Positions 1 to 10,978 of a DNA stretch of 64,000 nt are shown here, in pieces. The notes below the pieces were generated by a model. It searched no databases and was not told the origin of the DNA. It saw nothing but the letters and a program-made list of their open reading frames with translations. A program made the translations under genes and the position numbers. Origin of the DNA: Balamuthia mandrillaris (lineage: Eukaryota; Discosea; Longamoebia; Balamuthiidae); the NCBI GenBank assembly GCA_031835245.1, contig JAVKOQ010000021.1:62001-126000 (forward strand), read 5' to 3'. How positions within the stretch are numbered: position 1 is the first letter of the stretch; each line of letters begins with the position of its first letter.

Positions 1-575
1 ACAGTATGACCGTATCCGACAGCGCCCTTCCTCGCTTGCTGTGCGGCACCGAAGGAATAAATGTCGACACGTAACAAACAACATGACGACACGGATGACA
101 AACCCATGTCGACGCGGTTATGCAATAAAAATGTTGAGGAGTCGACAGCTGAATTTTTCCTTTGCCTATTTTTTTTGGTGGTGGAAGAACGGTGGGCGGT
201 GCGGAGTGACCCGGCAAAACGGAACGAGAGAGAGAGAGAGAGAGCACGAGTTTGTCTTCTCCGCGTTTGCTCCTCCAAGCATACTGCACAAACGGACCCG
301 TGGTGCAGTGAGTGATCTTCTTTGATCGTCAGACAGGTGCACGATCTTTTTCCCGATTTTTTTTTTTTTTTTTTTTTTACATAGTGGAGAAAGAAGACTT
401 TTGTCCTCATTTTTTTTTAATTCTTTATGCACAGCAGGTAAAAACAAAACTCGACCCAACGTTCTCCCTTTTCTTCTGTTTCCAAACGATTCGTTCTAGT
501 CCCACAAAAAAAAACCTCAGAAGAGGAAGAGATAGACGTCCCTCGAAAAGGAGAACAAGAGATTAACAAACTCGA
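1..575. other. Upstream region of the AP-3 beta gene
   Basis: No gene is supported here. The stretch holds three GTCGAC palindromes (63-68, 108-113, 141-146), a short GA run near 229-243, and a T run of about 21 bases at 358-379. It probably contains the promoter and 5' untranslated region of the gene starting at 576. The short open frames across it are low-complexity and have no homology I recognise. Confidence 0.5.
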
Positions 576-3500
576 ATGCAAAAGATGAAAATGAACAAAT
601 TGGGCTTAGGCAACGCGCACTACTTTGAGGCCTCCAACCCCAAGTTTGAGGAGATCAAGCAGCTCCTCGAGCACGACAACCTCAAGGAAAAGCTGGAGGG
701 AATGAAGCGGCTGGTGGCCCTCATGTCCAAGGGCAAGGACGTCTCGCTGCTCTACCCCAGCGTGGTCAAGAACGTCTTTTGCAAGAACATGCAGATCAAG
801 AAGCTGGTCTACATGTACCTCGTGCACTATGCGGAGCTGGAGCCCGACCCCGCCCTGCTCGCCATCAACAACTTCCAGAGGGACATGGCCAGCGACAACC
901 CGCTGATGAGGGCGTTGGGCCTGAGGGTCCTCTCCAGCATTCGGTTGAAGGTGATCGTGCAGGTAGTCGTGCTTTCCTGTAAGAAGGCCGCCAAGGACAC
1001 CTCGGCTTACGTTCGAAAAGCTGCTGCCCAAGCTCTTCCTAAAGTTTACAGGTTTCTTTCTTTCTCTTCTCTTCTCTTTTCTGCTTCTCGTCCTCGTTCT
1101 CGCTCTCGTTCTCGTTCTCGTTCTCGTTCTCGCTCACCTTCTCATATTCTGTGGCTAAAACTTTTGCTCTTGTTGACAACTTTATCTCAAAGTTTGGAAC
1201 CAGAAATGTTGCCGGACCTTATCGACATTCTGCAACTTTTGTTGAAAGATACGTCCACGATGGTCATCGGCAGCGCTATGGCAGCGTTCAACCATCTCTG
1301 TCCGACTCGGTTCGATATGTTGCACCCTCACTTCCGAAAGATTTGTCACATGTTGGCTGATGTGGATGAGTGGGGACAGACCGCCATCTTGGACGCCCTT
1401 ACAAAGTATGGCCGTACCCAGTTTCTGGATCCTAATCTGAGAGACGTATGATTCTTTCTTTTTTCCGTTCTGTATTCTCGTATATTTTATCATCTGACTC
1501 ACTTTGAATTTATAGTCATACCAAAAGCAAAAGAAGAAAAAGAAGCAAGCCAAAAAGGGTTCTGATGAGGAAGATGAGGAAAGTTCCAGCAGTGATTCTT
1601 CTTCTGATGAAGGAGAAAACCCATACGATGACGCTATGTATGACATGGATCCTGACCATCGCCTTCTGTTGAACGCTGCTGCTATGCTCTTACGCAGCCG
1701 CAATGCTGCTGTACGTTTATCAGCATTATAACTCACTCTCTCTCTCTCTCATTTTTTCTTGCTCTCTCTTCTCTCCTACTTTTGATGTTGTGCTCTCGCT
1801 TCTCTTTCTATTGTTCTATTCTCTCTTCTTTTTCTCAGTAACATAAACTTTAACTCATTTAACAACAGGTGGTAATGAGTGTAGCATCATTGTTGTATTA
1901 CCTTGCTCCGAACGAGGAAGCTGTTAAAGTGGGTAGACCGCTCACTCGTATGCTTCGTGGCACTCGCGAGCTGCAATACGCCATTCTTTCCAACATCGCC
2001 TCAATGGCTGTTACTCGCCCTGTACATCACTTCTTTTCTTTATTCTTTTTCTGTTACCATTTTGTTTCTTATTCTCAAATTTTCTTCACAATAGGCTATG
2101 TTTCAACCATTTTTATTGGAGTTCTTTGTAGCTTCAACCGACCCAATCTTTATTCGTAATCTAAAGCTCGAAATTCTCACTTGCATTGCCAATGAGTCAA
2201 ACATTCACAACATTCTTGAGGAGCTCAACGTACGTGTTCATACTTCGCTGAGACTTTTTCTTGTTTGATAATTCTTAGTGATATGCTTAAATGAAAAAAA
2301 TGTGCAGACTTATGTGTATCAAGAGGACAAAGAGTTGGTAACCGCAGCCATTCAAGCTATCGGTCGGTGCGCTTCTCGTATTAAAGACGTTGCCGAAACT
2401 TGCATGCGCACTTTAATGCAGCTCATTTCCAACAGTTCTGGTTTGAATTTACTTTTAATTACTGTTCCTAGTTCTATTTGCAATAACTCTGATCTGTTCT
2501 CCTTTTTCTTTTCTCTTTCCTTCTCCTCTCTCGGTTTTTCTATTTTCTCTCCAATAGAGGCTGTTGTGGCCGAAAGTGTTGTAGTCATTAAGAAATTGTT
2601 GCAAATGGGTGCCAAGAGCGACTTCCCCCTCGACAAAGTTGTGGCTCACTTGGCTCGCTTGTTGGACGACGTCACTGTTCCCAAGGCCAGAGCAAGCACA
2701 ATTTGGGTAATCGGGGAGTACAGATCACACATCCCTCTGTTGGCTCCTGATATTTTGCGGAAGCTTGCTAAGAATTTCGTCCAAGAGGTATGTTTCCTTC
2801 TTCTTTCTTTTTCTCATCTTTATTTTCTCTTCCATTTTATACAACAAATTAAACGTTAAAACAAAAGGATGACTCAGTGAAGCTTCAAATTTTGAATCTG
2901 GGCAGCAAATTAGTTCTAGACAACCCCTCTCAAACGGCAGTCCTGTTCAAGTATATTTTGGATCTTGCTAAGTACGATCTCAACTACGATGTGAGAGACA
3001 GAGGACGGCTTTTGCGAAGCATCCTACTCGGCACGGATACTCCTAACCTCAAGGAACATGCTGCTCGTCTGTTCACGGCCGAAAAGCCTACTCCTGTTTC
3101 CCTTGCGGAACAAGATGGTTCGTCTTTGTGATGTTCTTATTTTTTTTCCTCTTATATCTCTTTAGTTATATTTCTTAGTACTAACACGTTATTTTATTTA
3201 TTTTTTTCTTAGCGGAGGAAGAGAGATATCATTTGGGCTCACTATCCCATTTGGTGGATCACATGGCGGTTGGCTACACCCCCATTCCTGATTGGCCCGA
3301 AGAGGCTCCCGACACGGACCGAACACCTGAGGTATATTCTCAGATTCACTTCCACTTATCACCATTAATCTCACTTTCTCTTTTCCTGTTTGTTTTATTT
3401 TGTTATACTCCCTTTCGATTCTGCTTTTTGTTCCCTTTTTCAACACTACAAGGGAGCACTACCAGCGGTGGGCGGAGAGCAACGTTTGGAGGATGCAAAC

Positions 3501-4043
3501 ACGAGCGGATCCTCCTTCTACTCTCACAGCAGCGACGACGAGGACTTTTGGGGTAGCGACTCTTCCTATTCCTCTGGTTCTCGCTCTCGCTCTGGTTCTT
3601 CTGCCTCTTCTTACAGCAGCAGTAGAAGTGGATCGGATACGGAGGAGGGCAGCCAAAGCTTCTCCGATGATGAGTCGTATTCTTCCTATTCTGATGAGTC
3701 TTCTGGGTTCGTTTTTTTTTTTTTCAATGTGCTTTCATTAATGTTTTATGTCTCACACAACCCCTCCGATAGAGATGAAAAAGAATCTACAAACACGAAA
3801 CAACAAAAGAGTGGTAAGTGCTCTCTCGCTTTCTCTCCTCTTCACTTCCTTTTCCCTATTCTAAACAAAGTCGACCAAAACAAAATAAAATCAGCAGCGG
3901 TGTCCTTTGGTGATTCCAACGGCACATTACAGCAGCAACAGCCAACGACCACGTCTTCACAAAAAGAAGTTGCAGATGCTGCCACAACAACAGCCACCAT
4001 CATCACAGAGGGCGAAGACCAAGAAACCTCTGAAGAAGACTAA
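576..4043 (+). CDS. AP-3 complex subunit beta (adaptin)
   Basis: Large beta-type adaptin of the AP-3 coat, which sorts cargo from endosomes or the Golgi to lysosome-like organelles. Twelve exons fit in frame: 576-1051, 1193-1445, 1516-1710, 1869-2021, 2095-2229, 2308-2440, 2558-2787, 2868-3117, 3213-3331, 3453-3706, 3773-3813 and 3895-4043, giving 795 residues. The adaptin N-terminal HEAT-like solenoid is clear, with KKLVYMYLVHYAE early and the AP-3 beta hallmarks DPDHRLLLNAAAMLLRSRNA and RASTIWVIGEY. The tail is rich in Ser, Asp and Glu, like the AP-3 beta hinge, and there is no recognisable C-terminal appendage, so the protein is shorter than human or Dictyostelium AP-3 beta and nearer to yeast Apl6 in size. 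It ends 96 bp from the convergent gene at 4140. Confidence 0.9.
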
Positions 4044-4139
4044 AAACCCTTTCTGCCTCCTTTCCCTCTTCTTCTCTCTTTCTTTAAGTTGTGCTTCTTT
4101 GGCATCTAAAACAAAACGAAAAACTTTTCTTTTTTCAGA

Positions 4140-4458
4140 CTAAGGCCGCATCTCATCTTCGTGCACCTCTGCAGAATCCAACAGAGGCTGTTTCATCGAG
4201 TCGAAACTTCTCGTGTCAAGACGAGTGTACTTCTCCACAGCCACTATTCCAGGATCCTCCAACAAGTCCTCTTCCTCCTCTTCTGGTGGGGTCAGATCGC
4301 TTTCTGCCCATTCGTGATACCACGCCAGCATCAACAGGAAGGCGCTCACAAAGAAGAGCACATCCCCGTGCGAAGCGACCAGGCGGATGCTTTTCACCTC
4401 TGCCGATCCGTAGAGCTCTTGCAACGTATGATAGCATTTCTGTGCACTATTGGGAGGG

Positions 4459-4501
<43 letters not shown>

Positions 4502-5313
4502 TAAGAACGGAGCATTGAAATAGATAAAAACAAAAGCAGAAAACAGTACTCAGCAGGGTCATGACCACCGCAAGCACCCTTCAAGTCGAAGTAAATGTCA
4601 AGACCCACGATGGTGGCCGCCAGGTAAGCAAAGCTGCCCAAAATGTTTGTCAGGTTCGTCCAAAAGTAGATGTCCGCTGTCTCTTTGCTCAAGTTCAGAG
4701 CGTAGTACCAACGCCACCTCCTTACCAACAATCGGCTGCGGGACTTGGGATAGAAAGTTTCTCCTTCTTGTCCATTTCCTGTTCATTTAAGAAATAAGCG
4801 AAACGAAAGAAAGAATGAATGAAAGTTAAAGAAAGACGAGCCACAAAGTAGAGGAACATGAAAACAAAAAAAAAAAAAATAGGTACCAGGACAATACTTC
4901 ATCAGCAAGGCATGAAGATAATAGAGCAAGCTGTCCACCACGAACACGACCATACTTATCAGCTGGTAGACCTGAATGCGCTGCCAGGCATCCAACCCGG
5001 TGCTCTGATAGGGAATCACGGCGGCCACGACGTACCCGATGCTCCCCACCACGTTCAACGCCTCGGCTGAGCGGCCCACCCAGGAGATGGGGTGCAGGCG
5101 AGGGTAGTCCTGCTCCGGCAGGGAGAGCTCAAAGGCCCACCAGTAGAAGAGGCTGTCCACCAGGAACAGAAGCGCGAGGGTCAGGTAGAGGGCGGAGCTT
5201 TCGTCCTCGTCCAAGGCGGCGTAGACGCCCAGGATGTCGACCAGAAGGTACCCCAAGGAGGGTATCACGTTGAAAAGGTTGCCCAAGAAGTAGGCAAAGC
5301 TCAGCAGGTTCAT
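4140..5313 (-). CDS. Multi-pass membrane protein, unknown family
   Basis: Three exons fit in frame on the minus strand: 5313-4887, 4778-4550 and 4446-4140, giving 320 residues with GT-AG junctions. I do not recognise the family. The protein is strongly hydrophobic, with roughly seven or eight candidate membrane segments and a hydrophilic acidic C-terminal tail containing a run of Glu. It looks internally repeated: a motif of the form N-x(3)-S-hydrophobic-G/A-Y recurs three times (VIPSLGYLLVD, VVGSIGYVVAA, ILGSFAYLAAT), and VDSLFYWW is echoed by VDSLLYYL. This suggests an origin from duplicated membrane hairpins. The second intron holds a GA run (CT on the sense strand). Start chosen at the first ATG, which begins directly with a hydrophobic segment. 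Confidence 0.75.
4457..4500. repeat. GA dinucleotide microsatellite in an intron
   Basis: A run of about 20 GA units lies in the second intron of the minus-strand membrane protein gene, so the spliced strand carries a CT tract just upstream of the acceptor. Confidence 0.9.
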
Positions 5314-5483
5314 TTTTTTGTTGTTTTTTTATATTTATGTAAAGAAATTTTCATCCAATTTCATAGTTGTCGGAAGGGTCGGCAGATATGACTAAAAATA
5401 GTAATATTAATTACGATCGGCGTTTAAATTATTGGTCACAGTTTTTCCTTTTTTTGTTCAAATCTCCGACACAAGTGTTTTAT

Positions 5484-5497
5484 GTCGACTTGTCGAC
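5484..5497. promoter_or_regulatory. Paired GTCGAC palindromes upstream of the RsmH gene
   Basis: Two GTCGAC palindromes (5484-5489 and 5492-5497) sit side by side, ending 25 bp before the ATG at 5523. The same hexamer recurs in other intergenic stretches of the window. A regulatory role is an inference from position and recurrence only. Confidence 0.25.
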
Positions 5498-5522
5498 ACA
5501 AAGATAAAGCAGAAAGATAGAA

Positions 5523-6593
5523 ATGAAAGGGCGGTTCTTCGTGACCGGCGGAAGCTGTTCTTGGCGGTGGTGGCACGCCTCTTCCTCTGTCGCTCGAAAG
5601 ACCACCAACCCGCGCTGTGGGTTGTGCAAAACTCGGCAACAAGCATCCTCTTCACCCCTCCTTCCCACAAGATACAAGAACACCTCCACAAAAAAGCAAT
5701 CCAAAAATGAGAAAGAAGCACTGGAGAACTACGAAACGGACGGCGACGCTTTGAACTCGCCCCACGTCCCTGTTCTGCTTCACGAGTGCCTCAGGGCTCT
5801 GCACATCCGTGAGGGGGGCCTCTACGTGGACGCCACATTTGGTCGTGGCGGCCACACCCAGGCCATCCTGGAAAGCAACGACACCTGTCGCGTCATCGCC
5901 GTTGACTGCGATGCCACCGCCTTTCAACAGGAGGGTCCTCGCCAGCTCTTCCAAAGGTTCGAGGGGCGAGTGACCCCCATTCACGGGCGTTTTGGGGAGC
6001 TGCACGCCCTCCTGCAGAGCGCGCAGGTGAGCCGAGTGGACGGCATTTTGTTCGACCTTGGCGTGAGCTCCCCACAGCTGGACACTCCCTCCCGTGGCTT
6101 TTCCTTTCGCCCTCACCTCTCCGGCCCTCTCGACATGCGCATGGATCAAACCTCTTCTGCTTCTTCGTCTGTTGTGTCAGCCAAGGAGGTGGTCAATCAG
6201 ATGGGCGAGGAGGAGCTGGCGGACATCCTCTGGCGATATGGCGAAGAGCGAAACTCGAGAAAGATCGCCAGGAACATCGTCAGGTACAGACAAACGGCCG
6301 CCATCGAGTCCACTGCTCAACTGGCGAACATCGTGAGAAGAGCGCAACAGCAGCCGAGAGCAGGAAAAGGAGGGGCAGGTGGGGAGAAGAAAGGCATTGA
6401 CCCTGCCACGAGAACGTTTCAGGCACTTCGTATCTTTGTGAATGACGAGGTTCGTTCTCGTTTCTCCTTTGCTTTTTTATTTGCACTAACGGTTTTCTTT
6501 TAATGCAGTTGGGACAGTTGGAAAAGGGACTTGTAGCTGCAGAAAGCCTGCTTGCAGAAGGTGGGCACCTCGCAGGTTAGTTTTCTCTCTCCC

Positions 6594-6638
<45 letters not shown>

Positions 6639-7080
6639 TTCAAGTTCTCTCCACCATTCTTCTCCTCACTGTTTGGCTCTCTCTCTCTCCCCACGTAAGG
6701 TTCTCGCTTCTCTTCTCTTCTCGTTCTCCCCACAAACGTAACATATTAAGTTTTCATTTCTTATCACAGTAATATCATTCCATTCGTTGGAGGACAGAAT
6801 TGTAAAAAACTTTCTAAATTATTGCAGCGGCAAAAAGACCGACTCTCTCTTCTCCACAACGACGTCGACAACGTCAATGACTTCAACTTCGCATCTTCAA
6901 CCAACGTCACAACTCGGCATCTTTCGTCCATCCTTTTACGTGAGAGAAGGACTGATACTTCCTTCCGAGGAGGAGACCCAGTCCAACCCTCGCGCACGCT
7001 CCGCCAAGCTTCGCACCGCAGAGCGTTCCTCTTATCCACCTTTATTCTCGCCTGCTTCTTCCTCTGCTTCTTCTGCTTAG
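5523..7080 (+). CDS. Ribosomal RNA small subunit (cytosine-N4)-methyltransferase, RsmH/METTL15 type
   Basis: SAM-dependent methyltransferase expected to modify the cytosine equivalent to E. coli C1402 of 16S rRNA, here presumably the mitochondrial small-subunit rRNA. Exons 5523-6449, 6509-6575 and 6770-7080 give 434 residues. RsmH signatures are in order: HVPVLLHECL, the SAM loop VDATFGRGGHT, DGILFDLGVSSPQLD, RGFSFR, LDMRMD, RKIARNI, TRTFQALRIFVNDE, GGHLA and ISFHSLEDRIVK. The roughly 75 residues before HVPVLL are basic and rich in Ser, Arg and Lys with few acidic residues, as in mitochondrial presequences. The stop codon overlaps the stop of the convergent gene on the other strand. Confidence 0.92.
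6599..6632. repeat. TC dinucleotide microsatellite in an intron
   Basis: About 17 CT units in the second intron of the RsmH gene, with the CT strand as the sense strand. Confidence 0.85.
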
Positions 7081-7373
7081 TCAAAGTATTTTCCAGAGCG
7101 GAGATAATAATAGACTAAAACAAAGAAGCAGAAAGAAGGCAACAACGCGATGGCAACAAGAAGAAAGGTGAAGCGAGTGACGATCGTGACTATGGACTCG
7201 GTCTCTTCCTTCTCATAGTGGAAGTTGCTGTTTTTGTGGTTGTTGTTGTTGGATGCAGAAAACGGATAAAAGTAAGAAGACGTTGGCGGCGTGGATCGTT
7301 GTCTATCATCGGGAAACAATTTTCTGTCTTCTTCATCGTACATGCGCTGCGGGAGAGGCGGAAGAGTCCTCAT
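7077..7373 (-). CDS. Small C-terminally anchored membrane protein, hypothetical
   Basis: A 98-residue open frame from an ATG at 7373 to a TAA at 7079-7077. The N-terminal two thirds are polar (Pro, Asn and charged residues). A single hydrophobic segment near residues 62-90 (contains RFTFLLVAIALLPSFCFFVL) is followed by a short basic tail, as in tail-anchored proteins. The proline inside the segment and the overall size faintly recall the first membrane span of VMA21, but the second VMA21 span is missing, so I do not assign it. Its stop overlaps the RsmH stop by two bases. It could extend further if an undetected intron is present. Confidence 0.45.
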   Translation of the reverse strand: MRTLPPLPQRMYDEEDRKLFPDDRQRSTPPTSSYFYPFSASNNNNHKNSNFHYEKEETESIVTIVTRFTFLLVAIALLPSFCFFVLVYYYLRSGKYFD

Positions 7374-7698
7374 GGTGGGTGTTGTTACGTTCACAAGTAG
7401 TAGTAGCAGCGCGGTGGTAGTTGTTAGTGTTTCTTTTTTTCGTTTTTTGAAAGTCACTGGCGGTTGTACTCAACGAAACCTCCTGCTTCTTCTCCTTCGT
7501 TTTTTTCTTTTTCCAAAATAACCTTTCTACGAACTGCTTTCCGATTTCCTACCGATTTCACACCAAGTTTATACCAATTTTCTGCATGTAAATGACTATC
7601 CTTAACATTTAAGGTATCCTTAAACTTAAGGAGGTAATCTGAGATCTACTTTTGATCTTGTAAAACAAAAATTTTCATTTGTAAAGAAGAAAAGTGTA
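7374..7698. other. Intergenic region before the SET/MYND gene
   Basis: Probably a shared upstream region for the minus-strand membrane protein and the plus-strand SET gene at 7699. AT-rich from about 7520, with no coding signal and no repeats beyond short T runs. Confidence 0.5.
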
Positions 7699-9390
7699 AT
7701 GGAAGGAGGACCTCTTTCCACTTCACACTCTGCTTCTGCTTCTTCCTCGTCCACCTCCGCTACCGCCGCCAGACCCAGCCAAGCCAGGTTCGATGCACTC
7801 TTTCAACGCTATAATGTGCCCCTCCGCCTCCATCATAGCAAAGCAAAGGGAAGATTTGCGGTAGCCACGAGGGACATTCTCCCAGGGGAGGTCCTCCTCC
7901 AGGAGAAGGCCTGGTGCAGCGCCTGCCCCACCACCCTGAGAGAGCGAGTGTGCGCGCAGTGCTACAGGTTGGCGGAGGCCAGCCGGCCGTATAAGCTGAA
8001 ATGTGGCAAGTGCAAGGAGGTGGCCTGGTGCTCCGCCGAGTGTCAAATGCTCAGCCAACAATTTGGGAAAGGTGGTTTTAGTTCTTGTTCTTGTTCTTCT
8101 TCTTGTCCTTGTTCTTCTTCTTCTTCTTCTTCTTCTTCTTCTTCTTCTTTCTTTTTCTCCTTCTCTGTCTTCTTCTTGATGTAATGTTTTTTTCACGCAT
8201 GATATACCTACATAGGATACCACTATCATTGTGTGGAAGAGTGTCTAACGTTGTCAAGGTTGCATGGCACCCGCACCAAGTTCAGTGCCGACGAACTTAC
8301 TCAACTCCGCTTGCTGATTCAAATTGTTTGCCAGCGTTACCACGAACGTGTTGCCAAGAAAGCTGCAGACCAGTCGTGCGTTTTTTCTCTCTTTCTCCCA
8401 CACATTCGACTCATTTTTATCGTGTATAGTTCACCAAAGGCGCATATAGATGAGCCACCAAGCCAACAACACCCTATTTTGTTCTCCACATTTGAGGAGT
8501 TCAACGCTCTCGTCTCAAACTGGGAATTTTTATCCTCCGAGGTGGCTCACGCCATTCGTCTCCGGGCTGACCATGTGTTGAACATAATGCAACGTACGTT
8601 CTCAACGATGCTCTTGATACTTTTTCTTTCTATTGGTTTTCTCGTCCGTTGTTTAAAAACAATTTCTTACAGAAAAAGGAACACGCCATTGTGTGCGAGG
8701 ATTGGACCTGGATAAACTCGTTCGTTATATCTGCAAGTTGGAAAATAATTCCCACAATCTTTCCACAAAAGGCAAAAAGAAAGCCAACAGCTATGGCCAT
8801 GTCGTCTTTAACTGCAGCGCCATGTTCAACCACTCTTGTCTTCCTAACCTCGTTCGCAAGTTCGATGGCGATATCTTGGTAGATTTCCTCTCACATTTTC
8901 TCTCTTCTCCCTTCTCTTAACCGCTCATTTTTATTTTCGGTCAAACCAGACGTTGAGAGCACTATTACCGATTAAAGAAGGAGAAGAAGCGACTTTAACA
9001 TACGTTCCGATTTACGACAGCATGGAAGAACGACAAGACAACCTCTATCGCGAGTATCACTTTGAGTGCAGCTGTATGCGATGCACCTTTATCAACAATA
9101 GCAGAAAAAAGGAGCACTCGAACGTGATGGAAGACTTTGTTGAAAGTTGGATCCGTTGCACTAACCCAAAAAAAATTGAGTGTGATGGAATGATGGTCGC
9201 CAGGATAATAACAAACGAGGAAAGGAGGGAACAGGAAGATGAAAACGAAGCCAAAACGAAAGATAACGAGCATGATAAAGAAGTTTTGCAGACATGTTCG
9301 TTGTGTGAATACACAAGAAAGATAAGACGCAACCAAATGGAAGAAGAATGGGCAAAAGTGCTTCAAGCCAGCAAAGCTTTGATGGAATAA
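7699..9390 (+). CDS. SET and MYND domain protein (SMYD-like lysine methyltransferase)
   Basis: Predicted protein-lysine methyltransferase. Exons 7699-8071, 8216-8375, 8430-8593, 8673-8878 and 8950-9390 give 447 residues with consistent phases. After a Ser/Ala-rich leader comes the split SET start (KAKGRFAVATRDILPGEVLL), then a MYND zinc finger with Cys pairs CAQC, CGKC and WCSAECQ and the closing YHYHCVEEC after the first intron. The SET core motif NHSCLPN is in exon 4 and the post-SET cysteines CSCMRC in exon 5. The C-terminal part is rich in Glu and Lys and holds two further CxxC-type pairs. The second junction (8375/8430) has an alternative donor two bases upstream. Its stop lies 6 bp from the stop of the convergent DUF1295 gene. 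Confidence 0.88.
8082..8156. repeat. TTC-rich microsatellite in an intron
   Basis: Imperfect TTCTTG then TTC repeats in the first intron of the SET/MYND gene. The pyrimidine strand is the sense strand. Confidence 0.85.
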
Positions 9391-9396
9391 ACAAGT

Positions 9397-10585
9397 TCAG
9401 GAAGAAAGGAAAGGAAAGAGAACAGGAGTGTTCTTCTTGTAATGCTGATAAGCTGCTTGTTGTCCCCATTTCTTGTCGTTTGCTTTCTCGATAAGAGGAA
9501 CTCCGCTCACTTTTGTCAGGAGGAACATCACGAAGCAAGGACTGAAGAGACAAAGCGCTCGCCATGTTGTGGAAGGCAGAGAGGAGAAGCTAAGGAGAAA
9601 GATGCCCCACCACAGAACTATCTCGCCGGCGTAGTTTGGATGTCGGCTGTAGCGCCACAGTCCTGTTCGGATAAAGTGGCTCTGGTTCCTTGGGTCTGCT
9701 CGGAAGATAAACTTTTGGTAATCTGTTTTGGGTGGAAGACAACAGCATTGAGGAGGCGGAGCGAGGGCAGTAGATATGGAAAGCAAAGAAGAAGAAGAAG
9801 AAGAAGAAGAAGAAGAAGAAGAAGAAGAAGAACAAGAAGAAGAACAAGAACAAGAAGAACAAGAAGAAGAAGAAGAAGAACAAGAAGAAGAAGAAGAAGA
9901 AGAAAAACAAAAACAAGAACAAGAACCAGGAGAAGAAGAAGCAGCAGCAGCAGAACAAGAACAAGAACAAGAACAACAGAATAAGAACTACAAGAACACA
10001 AACAAGAAGAATGAAGAAGATGGAGAAGAACAAAAAACCAAAAAGAAGAAAGAACAAGAAGAAACTGGAAGAAAAGCAAAGAAGGTGAAAGTGCTTACCA
10101 GCGATGGACTCCACAAGAAAGCCAACCAGCCACATCGCTACGCCCAACCAGTCCAACCAACCCAACGCCTGCTCCTCCTTTGCTCCATCAGCAGCAGCGA
10201 TGTTCACCACATACACGGGCAACGCGGTGAGCAGCACCCAAACGGCCTGAATGGTCCAGAACAAGAGGAAGAGCAACGGCTGGGTCTTGGCCCGATCGAA
10301 GCGTCGATCCTTGCCCTCCTTCAACACTCGAACGAACAAGAAAGACCCCAATCGCACAGCCCAAAGGACAACCAGCGAGCTCAGCAAAAGTTGGCGAGCG
10401 GTGAAGGAGGAAGAAGAAGAAGCAGTGGTGAAGAAGAGGGTGAAGAGAACGAGGACGAGAAAAGTGGAAGAGCCGGTGAGGTCGTAGAGCTTTTCGGTCT
10501 GCAGGAGGATGGAGGCCCCGCCGACGGTCCACTGGATGGCCAGGTCGAGCAGCGCGGCCTGGCCCAACGTCGTCAGTACGGACAT
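9397..10585 (-). CDS. DUF1295 / steroid 5-alpha-reductase-like membrane protein
   Basis: Integral membrane protein of the ICMT/steroid reductase superfamily, which uses NADPH or SAM on lipid substrates; the actual substrate is unknown. Two exons, 10585-10099 and 9722-9397, give 270 residues. The join restores the family signature: ESIA then DYQKFIFR, followed by FIRTGLWRYSRHPNYAGEI, the diagnostic RHPNY loop, and a C-terminal PLIEKANDKKWG. Five or six hydrophobic spans precede it. A longer in-frame start at 10801 would add a Gly-rich leader, but the start at 10585 begins directly before the first span and is preferred. The single intron is almost wholly a TTC-type repeat on the sense strand. 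Confidence 0.88.
9781..9975. repeat. GAA-type microsatellite filling an intron
   Basis: An imperfect GAA/GAACAA array on the plus strand, CT-rich (TTC) on the sense strand of the DUF1295 gene. It makes long acidic or Leu/Phe-rich open frames that are not genes. Confidence 0.9.
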
Positions 10586-10862
10586 GTCTGCTGTTCTTGT
10601 TTGCTGTTGTGGCGCGCGTGTGGTTGCTAATGCGGAAAAGAAACCCCCTCCTCCTCCTCCTCCTCCCCTGCCAAGGAACAACCACCCTGGGAAAGCAAAA
10701 CCCCCGTTTCGGCCCACGTCCGACGGAAACATAACGTCATCACAACTCCTTAGGCAGTACTCCGTACGTGGTGGAGAGGGAGCGTCATGAGATATTAACA
10801 AAACTCAAACTCCTCTTCTCTCTCTCTCTCTCTCTCTCTTGCTTGGTGAGGCACCCTGTTCC

Positions 10863-10893
<31 letters not shown>

Positions 10894-10978
10894 ACTCTCT
10901 TGTGCTTATTTTTTTTGTTCCTGAAAGAAGAAAGAAGAAACTAGGAGAGAACAAAACTACGAGACAAGAGGGAGGGCA
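10586..10978. other. Divergent intergenic region with CT runs
   Basis: Lies between the divergent DUF1295 gene (-) and F-box gene (+). It holds two CT dinucleotide runs (about 10818-10840 and 10865-10889) close to the F-box start, plus a CTC/CCT run at 10646-10668 near the other start. Presumably carries promoters for both; no further motif is evident. Confidence 0.5.

Noticed and set aside
7077-7373. Assignment as VMA21
   Set aside because: One proline-containing membrane span is similar in feel, but the second span and the family's spacing are absent.
9776-10630. Long plus-strand open frame rich in Glu, Gln and Arg
   Set aside because: Its first part is the GAA microsatellite inside the intron of the minus-strand DUF1295 gene, and the rest is the antisense of that gene's exon 1.
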